From: Comamonadaceae bacterium
GTDB lineage: Bacteria > Pseudomonadota > Gammaproteobacteria > Burkholderiales > Burkholderiaceae_C
Direction of reading: 5' to 3'
Assembly (NCBI GenBank): GCA_947469815.1
Contig: CANIRI010000124.1
Coordinates: 1-7,046 of the forward strand
DNA: 7,046 nucleotides
Numbering within the stretch: the first letter of the stretch is position 1; every line of letters begins with the position of its first letter. The position numbers and the translations under genes are program-made. Of this stretch, positions 1 through 7,046 are shown piece by piece. Under the pieces are notes generated by a model. The model did no database searches. It saw only the letters and a list, made by a program, of their open reading frames with translations, and had not been told where the DNA came from.

Positions 1-1780
<1,780 letters not shown>

Positions 1781-1825
1781 AGAACCGCCTAGCTTAAGCC
1801 CAATCGGCGGCACGCAGCCGCTGGG

Positions 1826-1831
1826 TAAAAT
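1826..1831 (+). promoter_or_regulatory. Candidate -10 box for the aminotransferase (and possibly downstream) transcript
   Basis: TAAAAT matches TATAAT at 5 of 6 positions and sits in the context GGGTAAAATTGC, a style of -10 region common in Burkholderiales. It would start transcription near 1838, leaving a leader of about 58 nt before the ATG at 1896. No good -35 hexamer is visible 16-18 bp upstream, so the call is modest. It overlaps the start region inferred for the divergent uvrB promoter, so the two could interfere. Confidence 0.4.
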
Positions 1832-1839
1832 TGCCCGCC

Positions 1840-1868
1840 TCTAAACGCCCAGCCGCTGTAGCTGGCAA
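1840..1868 (-). promoter_or_regulatory. Candidate sigma-70 promoter for uvrB
   Basis: On the minus strand, TTGCCA (complement of 1863-1868, 5 of 6 matches to TTGACA) is followed after exactly 17 bp by TTTAGA (complement of 1840-1845, only 3 of 6 matches to TATAAT). It lies about 60 bp upstream of the uvrB ATG and is the best-spaced pair I can find in the gap. The -10 element is weak, so this is a tentative call. No complete LexA-type box (CTGT-N8-ACAG) is present in the gap. Confidence 0.35.
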
Positions 1869-1895
1869 CCACCCTCCAACCTAGGACCCCTCCGC

Positions 1896-3092
1896 ATGTC
1901 GCTCTTTTCCGCCGTCGAAATGGCCCCCCGTGACCCGATTTTTGGCCTGAACGAACAATTCAGCGCCGACACCAACCCCCACAAGGTGAATCTGGGTGTG
2001 GGCGTGTATTTCGACGACGCCGGCAAGCTGCCGCTGCTGCAATGTGTGCGCACCGCCGAAAAAGCCAGGACCGATGCGCCCAGCGCGCGCGGCTATCTGC
2101 CGATTGACGGCATCGTGGCCTATGACGCGGCCGTCAAGAATCTGGTGTTCGGCAGCGACCCGGCCCTGAGCGAGCGCGTGGCCACCATCCAGACCCTGGG
2201 TGGCACCGGCGGCCTGAAAATTGCTGCCGATTTTTTGCACCGCCTGAACCCGTCCTCCAAATTGCTGATCTCTGACCCCAGCTGGGAAAACCATCGGGCG
2301 GTTTTCAGCACCGCCGGTTTTGAAGTCGGTACCTACGCCTATTACGACGCGGCGGCGCGGGGCATCCACACCGCCGGCATGCTCGCAGACTTGGAAGCCG
2401 CAGCCCCCGGCACCGTGGTGGTGCTGCACGCCTGCTGCCACAACCCCACCGGTTACGACCTCACACCAGCGCAATGGGACGCGGTGATTGCCGTCATCCA
2501 CAAACGCGGCCTGACCGCACTGCTGGACATGGCCTACCAGGGCTTTGGCCACGGCATCGCAGAAGACGGCGCGGTGGTTGGCAAATTTGCCGCTGCCGGC
2601 TTGAACTTCTTTGTGGCCAGCTCGTTTTCGAAAAACTTCAGCCTGTACGGCGAGCGCGTGGGCGCGCTGTCGGTGGTCTGCAACGACAAGGCCGAGATGC
2701 AAAAGGTCTTGAGCCAGCTCAAAATCGTGGTGCGGACCAACTACTCGAATCCGCCAACCCACGGCGGTGCGGTGGTGGCGGCGGTTCTGGGCAACCCGGC
2801 GCTGCGTGCGCAGTGGGAGCAGGAACTGGGCGATATGCGCAACCGCATCAAAGCGATGCGCCAAGGCCTGCGCGACGGCCTGAAGGCCGCTGGCGTGAGC
2901 GAGAACATGGATTTCATCACCACGCAAATCGGCATGTTCAGCTATTCGGGCCTGAGCAAGGAGCAGATGCTGCGCCTGCGTAGCGAGTTTGGCGTCTACG
3001 GCCTGGACACCGGGCGCATGTGCGTGGCGGCGCTGAACAGCAAGAACATGGACTACGTCTGCGCGTCTATTGCGACCGTCATGAAAAACTGA
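1896..3092 (+). CDS. Class I aspartate/aromatic amino acid aminotransferase (AspC/TyrB family)
   Basis: This is a PLP-dependent cytosolic aminotransferase that moves amino groups between aspartate and/or aromatic amino acids and 2-oxoglutarate. The 398 residues match the roughly 396-residue family. Active-site residues fall at the same numbers as in E. coli AspC: W130 (DPSWENH), N183 (CHNPTG), D211 (LLDMAYQG), the Schiff-base lysine K246 (SSFSKNFSLYGERVG), R254, the side-chain-carboxylate arginine R280 (RTNYSNPP) and the alpha-carboxylate arginine R374. Both substrate arginines are present, so a dicarboxylic substrate is expected. Residues known to separate aspartate-only from aromatic enzymes are mixed: F39 and L45 resemble the aromatic type, while V37, T104 and N285 resemble the aspartate type. 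I therefore give no aspC or tyrB symbol. AGGA at 1883-1886, 9 nt before the ATG, supports the start. It is the first gene of a three-gene plus-strand run; 80 bp separate it from phaZ. Confidence 0.95.
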   Translation: MSLFSAVEMAPRDPIFGLNEQFSADTNPHKVNLGVGVYFDDAGKLPLLQCVRTAEKARTDAPSARGYLPIDGIVAYDAAVKNLVFGSDPALSERVATIQTLGGTGGLKIAADFLHRLNPSSKLLISDPSWENHRAVFSTAGFEVGTYAYYDAAARGIHTAGMLADLEAAAPGTVVVLHACCHNPTGYDLTPAQWDAVIAVIHKRGLTALLDMAYQGFGHGIAEDGAVVGKFAAAGLNFFVASSFSKNFSLYGERVGALSVVCNDKAEMQKVLSQLKIVVRTNYSNPPTHGGAVVAAVLGNPALRAQWEQELGDMRNRIKAMRQGLRDGLKAAGVSENMDFITTQIGMFSYSGLSKEQMLRLRSEFGVYGLDTGRMCVAALNSKNMDYVCASIATVMKN

Positions 3093-3113
3093 CACCAGGC
3101 TTGCCAACTCAGT

Positions 3114-3141
3114 GGGACATCGGGGGTAAAGCTGGTATATT
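3114..3141 (+). promoter_or_regulatory. Candidate sigma-70 promoter for phaZ
   Basis: TATATT at 3136-3141 (5 of 6 to TATAAT) is preceded after a 16-bp spacer by GGGACA at 3114-3119 (4 of 6 to TTGACA). Transcription would begin near 3148, about 25 nt before the phaZ ATG at 3173. This would let phaZ, and probably the ferredoxin gene 11 bp after it, be expressed separately from the aminotransferase. No hairpin terminator is visible between the aminotransferase stop (3092) and this promoter, so read-through is also possible. Confidence 0.5.
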
Positions 3142-3150
3142 GCACTGCAA
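3140..3150 (+). promoter_or_regulatory. Perfect 11-bp palindrome TTGCACTGCAA, likely repressor operator (PhaR candidate)
   Basis: The two 5-bp arms TTGCA and TGCAA are exact reverse complements around a central C. The site overlaps the last two bases of the predicted phaZ -10 box and covers the expected start of transcription, where a bound protein would block RNA polymerase. TGC/GCA-rich palindromes of this kind are known as targets of PhaR, the PHB-sensing repressor of PHA granule genes in several proteobacteria. Assigning this site to PhaR is an inference from resemblance and from the gene it precedes; phaR itself is not in the window. Confidence 0.5.
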
Positions 3151-3172
3151 CATTTTTAAACGCAGGGAACCT

Positions 3173-4651
3173 ATGCTCTACCAGATTTACGAGACCCAGC
3201 GCGCTTTCATTGAGCCCTTCGCGGGCTTCGCCCAAGCTGCCTCCAGGGCCTATTCCAGCCCCGGTTCGGCCTGGAGCTCCAGCCCGCTGAGCCAGCGCAT
3301 GGCGGCGGGTCTGGACTTGGTGTACCGCCTGAGCAAAGACTACGAGAAGCCCGAATTCAACATCAACGCAGTGGATGTGGGCGGCTCTGATGTTGCGATC
3401 CAGCAGCGGGTTGAAATCGCCCGCCCCTTTTGCGATCTGATCCGGTTCAAGCGCTTCTCGGACGACCCGGCCACGCTGGAGGCCATGAAATCGCAGCCCG
3501 CCGTGCTGATCGTCGCCCCGCTGTCGGGCCACTACGCCACGCTGCTGCGCGACACCGTCAAAACCATGCTGCAAGGCCACAAGGTCTATATCACCGACTG
3601 GAAAAACGCCCGCCTGGTGCCGCTGAGCGAGGGCAGCTTTTCACTGGACGATTACGTCAACGATATGCAGGATTTCATTCGCCATCTGCAAGGCAAATAC
3701 GGTAACTGCCATGTGATGAGCGTGTGCCAGCCCACCGTGCCGGTTCTCGCCGCCGTCTCGCTGATGGCCAGCCGGGGTGAAACCACTCCCTGGACAATGA
3801 CCATGATGGGCGGCCCCATCGATGCGCGCAAGTCGCCCACGGCGGTCAACAACCTGGCGATGAACAAGAGCTACGAATGGTTTGAAAACAACGTGATTTA
3901 CCGCGTGCCGGACAGCTTCCCCGGCGCGGGCCGGCGCGTGTACCCCGGCTTTTTGCAGCACAGCGGTTTTGTGGCCATGAACCCCGACCGCCACGCCACC
4001 AGCCACTTTGACTACTTCAAAGACCTGATGAAGGGCGACGACGCTAGCACTGAAGCGCACCGCAAGTTTTATGACGAATACAACGCCGTGCTCGACATGG
4101 ACGCGCCCTACTACCTCGACACCATCCGCGTCGTATTCCAGGAGTTCAACCTGGTCAACGGCACTTGGGATGTTACATCGCCCACGGGCGTGGCCGAGCG
4201 CGTGCGCCCGCAGGACATCCGCAGCACCGCGCTGCTGTCGGTGGAAGGGGAGCTCGACGACATCTCCGGCTCCGGCCAGACCGAAGCCGTGCACGCGCTG
4301 TGCACCGGCGTGAACCCGCGTAACCAGCGCCACTTTGAAGCCAAAGGCGCAGGCCATTACGGCATCTTCTCGGGCCGGCGCTGGCGCGATATGGTCTATC
4401 CGCAAGTGCAGAGCTTTATCGCGGCGCACACACCGCAACCCAAAGCTCCTGTAGCTGTCGCTGTACCCAAAGCCGTGGCGGTCGCGAAGCCCGCGACAAA
4501 GCGGGTTGCAGCAGCTCCTGTGAAACGCGCTACGCCCAAGGCTGCGCCTGTTAAAGCGCCCGTCGTGGCGAAGACCACACGGACTGCCAAGGCTGCGGTT
4601 ACTGCTCCCGCAGCCAAGAAAAAGGCTGCGGCCAAGCGCGCCGCCCGCTGA
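3173..4651 (+). CDS. phaZ: Intracellular poly(3-hydroxybutyrate) depolymerase with basic C-terminal tail
   Basis: This enzyme cleaves the ester bonds of amorphous PHB in cytoplasmic storage granules. The 492-residue product matches the PhaZa1 type of Ralstonia eutropha (Cupriavidus necator) along residues 1-419, with landmarks FCDLIRFKR, APLSGH, GGPIDARKSPTAVN, YPGFLQH and SGRRW. The catalytic nucleophile is a cysteine, C185 in SVCQPTVPV, not the serine of extracellular depolymerases. The other triad members are D362 or D363 (VEGELDDISG) and H395 (GAGHYGIFSG). There is no signal peptide, which fits an intracellular enzyme. ATG 3173 was chosen because MLYQIYETQR matches the family N-terminus and AGGGA lies at 3164-3168; the frame stays open upstream to an ATG at 3020, but that part lies inside the aminotransferase gene and resembles nothing. 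Residues 420-492 form an unusual tail described separately. A promoter and a palindromic operator precede the gene, and the ferredoxin gene follows after 11 bp. Confidence 0.95.
   Translation: MLYQIYETQRAFIEPFAGFAQAASRAYSSPGSAWSSSPLSQRMAAGLDLVYRLSKDYEKPEFNINAVDVGGSDVAIQQRVEIARPFCDLIRFKRFSDDPATLEAMKSQPAVLIVAPLSGHYATLLRDTVKTMLQGHKVYITDWKNARLVPLSEGSFSLDDYVNDMQDFIRHLQGKYGNCHVMSVCQPTVPVLAAVSLMASRGETTPWTMTMMGGPIDARKSPTAVNNLAMNKSYEWFENNVIYRVPDSFPGAGRRVYPGFLQHSGFVAMNPDRHATSHFDYFKDLMKGDDASTEAHRKFYDEYNAVLDMDAPYYLDTIRVVFQEFNLVNGTWDVTSPTGVAERVRPQDIRSTALLSVEGELDDISGSGQTEAVHALCTGVNPRNQRHFEAKGAGHYGIFSGRRWRDMVYPQVQSFIAAHTPQPKAPVAVAVPKAVAVAKPATKRVAAAPVKRATPKAAPVKAPVVAKTTRTAKAAVTAPAAKKKAAAKRAAR
4430..4648 (+). 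other. Region coding the Ala/Lys/Pro-rich, histone-H1-like tail of PhaZ
   Basis: Codons 420-492 of phaZ encode 73 residues with, by hand count, 26 Ala, 13 Lys, 5 Arg, 10 Pro and no Asp or Glu, ending in PAAKKKAAAKRAAR. R. eutropha PhaZa1 (about 419 residues) ends before this point. Codon choice also shifts: GCT is used for 9 of 26 alanines here but 3 of 39 in the enzyme core. Loosely repeated units (GCTCCTGTAGCT, GCTCCTGTGAAA, GCGCCTGTTAAA) suggest growth by repeat expansion. Similar PAKKA-type tails occur in the granule-nucleoid linker PhaM and in bacterial histone-like proteins, where they bind DNA. DNA or granule binding by this tail is an inference. Confidence 0.85.
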
Positions 4652-4662
4652 CAAATCCGACC

Positions 4663-5355
4663 GTGGGTCAGCCTCCTTCGCCGGAGCAGGCGGCTCCCCC
4701 CCGCGCAGCCATGGCGCAGCGCCTGCTCGACGCGCTGCCGCAAACACAGTGCACCCGATGCGGCTACCCGGACTGCGCGGCCTATGCCGATGCCATTGCG
4801 CAAGACCATGCCGATATCAACCAATGCCCGCCGGGCGGCGCCGAAGGGGTGGCCCGGCTGGCCGCCATCAGCGGCAAGCCGGTCATTGCGCTCAACCCTG
4901 AAAACGGCGGAGAGGCCCAGCGCAGCGTGGTCTTTGTAGACGAGGCCTGGTGCATCGGCTGCACCCTGTGCATTGACGCCTGCCCGACCGACGCCATCTT
5001 CGGCACGCACAAGCACATGCACACGGTGATCGAGGCCTATTGCACCGGTTGCGAGCTGTGTTTACCGGTGTGCCCGGTGGACTGTATTCATTTAGAAAAT
5101 GCCAGCGGCACGGCCACCGGCTGGGCCGCCTGGTCGCCTGCGCAGGCCGATCTGGCCCGCACGCGCTACGCAGCCGCCACAACCCGGCGTGCCGACACGC
5201 TGGCTGCGCACCGCAGCAGCAAAGCGGCGCAAGCGCAAGACAAACTGGCCAATATGGCAGCGCACTCCCGCATCACCGACCCGGACGAATTGACGCGCAA
5301 AAAAGCGTTTATTGAAGCAGCCATGGCGCGCGCGCGCCAGCGCAAATCAGAGTAG
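4663..5355 (+). CDS. rsxB: Soluble RnfB/RsxB-type electron-transfer protein (Fe-S domain plus two [4Fe-4S] clusters)
   Basis: The protein has the RnfB layout. A four-cysteine Fe-S domain holds C30, C33, C38 and C55 ([10 protein letters not shown] ... NQCPPGG). Two ferredoxin cluster motifs follow, with C97, C100, C103, C107 and C127, C130, C133, C137; an additional cysteine is C141. A helical, Lys/Arg/Ala-rich C-terminus of about 85 residues follows. Standard RnfB subunits carry an N-terminal membrane helix and sit in an rnf/rsx operon; here there is no membrane segment and no other rnf gene in view. It is probably a soluble cytoplasmic electron carrier of the stand-alone betaproteobacterial type, whose partner is unknown. 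The start is uncertain: GTG 4663 lies 11 nt after the phaZ stop, while ATG 4711 (residue 17) lies just before the conserved part; neither has a clear Shine-Dalgarno sequence. It is probably co-transcribed with phaZ. Its 3' end overlaps the convergent VOC gene by 9 bp. Confidence 0.88.
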   Translation: MGQPPSPEQAAPPRAAMAQRLLDALPQTQCTRCGYPDCAAYADAIAQDHADINQCPPGGAEGVARLAAISGKPVIALNPENGGEAQRSVVFVDEAWCIGCTLCIDACPTDAIFGTHKHMHTVIEAYCTGCELCLPVCPVDCIHLENASGTATGWAAWSPAQADLARTRYAAATTRRADTLAAHRSSKAAQAQDKLANMAAHSRITDPDELTRKKAFIEAAMARARQRKSE

Positions 5356-5826
5356 CGCCATCCGCGCAAAAGCGCTCACCACCTCGGGCGGAGCCTGCAC
5401 CAGCTCGATCAACACGCCTTCGCCTGATACGGGAAATTCCTCGTTGCTTTTGGGGTGCAAAAAGCACACATCAAAACCCGCCGCGCCCTTGCGAATACCG
5501 CCCGGCGCAAAGCGCACACCCCGAGCGCTGAGCCATTGCACCGCAGCGGGCAGGTCATCGATCCACAGACCCACGTGGTTCAGCGGCGTGGTGTGAACGG
5601 CGGGCTTTTTCTCGGGGTCTATGGGCTGCATCAAATCAACCTCGACCTTGAAGGGGCCGCTGCCGATAGCGCAAATGTCTTCGTCGACGTTCTCGCGCTC
5701 GCTTCGAAAGTTGCCGGTCACTTCCAGGCCCAACATATCCACCCACAGGGTTTTGAGCCGCTGCTTATCGGGAGCGCCGATGGCGATTTGCTGGATACCC
5801 AGCACCTTGAAGGGACGCGCACTCAT
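5347..5826 (-). CDS. VOC (glyoxalase/dioxygenase fold) family protein, probable methylmalonyl-CoA epimerase
   Basis: This 159-residue protein has the paired beta-alpha-beta-beta-beta modules of the vicinal oxygen chelate superfamily: the first starts at LGIQQIAIG (residues 9-17) and the second at [11 protein letters not shown] (82-92). Likely metal ligands are Q13 in place of the usual first histidine, E62 (or D64), H84 and E141 (GVLIELV). Its start codon overlaps the stop of the upstream carboxylase gene (ATGA, 5823-5826), and GGAG (complement of 5832-5835) lies 5 nt before the ATG, so the two are translationally coupled. Coupling to a propionyl-CoA carboxylase alpha chain suggests it interconverts the methylmalonyl-CoA epimers between the carboxylase and the mutase. 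That role rests on context; sequence alone supports only VOC, and a lyase of the glyoxalase I type cannot be excluded. Confidence 0.85.
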   Translation of the reverse strand: MSARPFKVLGIQQIAIGAPDKQRLKTLWVDMLGLEVTGNFRSERENVDEDICAIGSGPFKVEVDLMQPIDPEKKPAVHTTPLNHVGLWIDDLPAAVQWLSARGVRFAPGGIRKGAAGFDVCFLHPKSNEEFPVSGEGVLIELVQAPPEVVSAFARMALL

Positions 5827-7046
5827 ACGAACTCCACAATCGCCTGGTCCACACTCAGGCTCTCGCCTTTGACCGCCAGCACTTTGCTGACCACACCGTC
5901 GGCGACTGCGAACAGGACGTTCTCCATCTTCATGGCCTCGATCACCGCCACGCGCTCTCCCGCCTGAACTTTTTGGCCTGGCACCACCGCCACTTCGGCG
6001 AGCAGGCCGGGCATGGGCGAGAGCACAAAGCGGCTGAGGTCTGGCGGCGCTTTGAAGGGCATGAGGCGGTGCAACTCGGCCATGCGCGGCGAGACCACCA
6101 GCACGTCGATGCGCTGGCCGTTGTGCTGCACCCGCAAGGCCAACGGATTCTTGGGCGTGCCACGCTCAACCTGCGCGGTGAAGGGCGCGCCGTTCACGGT
6201 GCCGGTGATCGCAATATCGTTCAGACGCGACTGGCTGCGGATGTCGTAACTGCTCGTGCCCACGCGCACACGGGCCGAGCCGGTATCGCCCACAAATTCG
6301 TCCACGTGTACCGGCGTGTAGCTGTTGTTGCCGCTGTCCGACAGCGTGACGACCACGTAGTCTTTGCCCGCATCCACGCTGTAGCCGGGCAACTGGCCGC
6401 TCAGGCTGGTCGCGCGCTCACGGGACTTGCGCCGCACGAAAGCGGCGAGCGCCACCGGAAAGGCCGCGTCGTCGTGCGGCACGTCCTCGGCACGGAAACC
6501 CTGGGCATAGTTCTCGGCAATAAAGCCGGTGTTGAAGTCTCCGGCCACAAACTTAGGATGTGCCAGCAGCGCCGACTGAAACGGGATGTTGCTGGAGACG
6601 CCGCGGATCACAAAGCCGTTGAGTGCCTCGCGCATTTTGGCAATTGCGTCCATGCGGTCTGCGCCGTGCACGATCAGCTTGGCGATCATAGAGTCGTAGT
6701 ACATGGGGATCTCACCCCCGTCCTGCACACCGGTATCCACCCGCACGCCCAGCAAATCTGCCGTGTTGCCTTGGAACATGGTTTGGGCCGGGGGCGCGAA
6801 GCGCACCAAGCGACCGGTAGATGGAAGGAAATTGCGAAACGGGTCTTCGGCGTTGATGCGGCACTCCATGGCCCAGCCATCGCGCTGCACCTGCGCCTGC
6901 GTCAAAGGCAGCTTCTCGCCAGCAGCCACGCGGATCATCAGCTCCACCAAATCCAGGCCAGTAATGGCTTCGGTCACCGGATGCTCAACCTGCAAGCGGG
7001 TGTTCATCTCAAGGAAGTAAAAGCTCTGGTCTTTGCCGACCACAAA
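5823..7046 (-). CDS. pccA: Biotin-dependent acyl-CoA carboxylase alpha chain, probably propionyl-CoA carboxylase (5' end outside window)
   Basis: The alpha chain carboxylates its own biotin using ATP and bicarbonate and passes the carboxyl group to the beta chain, which makes (S)-methylmalonyl-CoA from propionyl-CoA. The frame is open from the window edge (7046) to TGA at 5823, giving 407 residues; the family is about 660-680, so some 260 N-terminal residues lie outside. Numbering from the edge, the biotin carboxylase active-site motif [10 protein letters not shown] is at 12-21 and its C-terminal part continues to about 170 ([21 protein letters not shown]). A linker/BT domain follows. The biotinyl domain starts at SPMPGLL (about 340) and carries biotin on K373 in EAMKMEN, 35 positions from the C-terminus as is usual. 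The BT region and biotinyl domain on one chain exclude AccC; an acetyl-CoA, methylcrotonyl-CoA or geranyl-CoA carboxylase is less likely. The adjacent epimerase-like gene supports the propionyl assignment. Confidence 0.88.
   Translation of the reverse strand, partial: FVVGKDQSFYFLEMNTRLQVEHPVTEAITGLDLVELMIRVAAGEKLPLTQAQVQRDGWAMECRINAEDPFRNFLPSTGRLVRFAPPAQTMFQGNTADLLGVRVDTGVQDGGEIPMYYDSMIAKLIVHGADRMDAIAKMREALNGFVIRGVSSNIPFQSALLAHPKFVAGDFNTGFIAENYAQGFRAEDVPHDDAAFPVALAAFVRRKSRERATSLSGQLPGYSVDAGKDYVVVTLSDSGNNSYTPVHVDEFVGDTGSARVRVGTSSYDIRSQSRLNDIAITGTVNGAPFTAQVERGTPKNPLALRVQHNGQRIDVLVVSPRMAELHRLMPFKAPPDLSRFVLSPMPGLLAEVAVVPGQKVQAGERVAVIEAMKMENVLFAVADGVVSKVLAVKGESLSVDQAIVEFV

Noticed and set aside
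1856..1867. CTGT half-site as a possible LexA operator for uvrB
   Set aside because: The partner ACAG is absent at the required 8-bp spacing, so only a chance half-site remains.
1881..3107. A 408-codon open frame on the minus strand opposite the aminotransferase
   Set aside because: It spans almost exactly the aminotransferase gene in antisense and its product has no domain features; it is a shadow frame.
3020..3172. Upstream extension of phaZ to an in-frame ATG at 3020
   Set aside because: It would overlap the end of the aminotransferase gene by 73 bp and cross the predicted promoter. Its residues do not match the family, whereas MLYQIYETQR at 3173 does and has its own AGGGA.
4440..4648. 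Repetitive GC-rich DNA considered as a tandem repeat or CRISPR-like array
   Set aside because: The repetition is short, imperfect and in frame with phaZ, ending at its stop. It is explained by low-complexity coding for Ala, Lys and Pro.
3641..4747. A 368-codon minus-strand frame opposite phaZ
   Set aside because: It is antisense to the conserved PhaZ reading frame including the catalytic motifs. Its Arg/Gly/Ser-rich end is the mirror of the repetitive Ala/Lys tail.
4396..5022. A 208-codon minus-strand frame crossing the phaZ-ferredoxin junction
   Set aside because: It is antisense to two well-supported genes and its product is an Ala/Gly/Val-rich composition artefact.
5455..5967. A 170-codon plus-strand frame over the VOC/pccA junction
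   Set aside because: It is antisense to the VOC and biotinyl-domain coding sequence, both of which have clear family motifs.

Overview
The window is GC-rich chromosomal DNA that looks like a betaproteobacterium of the Burkholderiales, most likely the family Comamonadaceae (Rhodoferax, Polaromonas or Acidovorax type). This placement is an inference. It rests on the protein types (PhaZa1-like intracellular PHB depolymerase, soluble stand-alone RnfB-type ferredoxin, PccA followed by a VOC protein), on strong G/C preference at third codon positions, and on -10 boxes of the form GGTAAAAT/GGTATATT. I see no tRNA, rRNA, insertion sequence, prophage gene or CRISPR array. Genes fill nearly everything: the only gaps are 115 bp (1781-1895), 80 bp (3093-3172) and 11 bp (4652-4662).

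Layout. The minus strand at 1-1780 carries most of uvrB (593 codons visible, 3' end outside the window). A 115-bp divergent intergenic region separates it from a plus-strand run of three genes: a class I aspartate/aromatic aminotransferase (1896-3092), an intracellular poly(3-hydroxybutyrate) depolymerase phaZ (3173-4651) and a soluble RnfB/RsxB-type 2x[4Fe-4S] protein (4663-5355). Facing them on the minus strand is the 3' part of a biotin-dependent acyl-CoA carboxylase alpha chain, best matched to propionyl-CoA carboxylase (pccA, 5823 to beyond 7046). It is followed, with an ATGA overlap, by a small vicinal-oxygen-chelate (VOC) protein (5347-5826) that is a good candidate for methylmalonyl-CoA epimerase. 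The two convergent transcription units overlap by 9 bp at their 3' ends.

How the genes fit together. PhaZ mobilises stored polyhydroxyalkanoate. Propionyl-CoA carboxylase plus an epimerase would carry propionyl-CoA (from odd-chain acids, some amino acids, or 3-hydroxyvalerate units of the polymer) to methylmalonyl-CoA and on to succinyl-CoA. The aminotransferase connects C4 acids and aromatic keto acids to nitrogen metabolism. UvrB is a housekeeping repair protein unrelated to these.

Most of the window is ordinary core genome. Two points stand out. First, phaZ carries a 73-residue, strongly basic, Ala/Lys/Pro-rich histone-H1-like tail beyond the conserved enzyme. Second, a perfect 11-bp palindrome (TTGCACTGCAA) overlaps the predicted phaZ -10 box and start site and looks like an operator, possibly for the PHB-responsive repressor PhaR. 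I did not find a wholly new system here.
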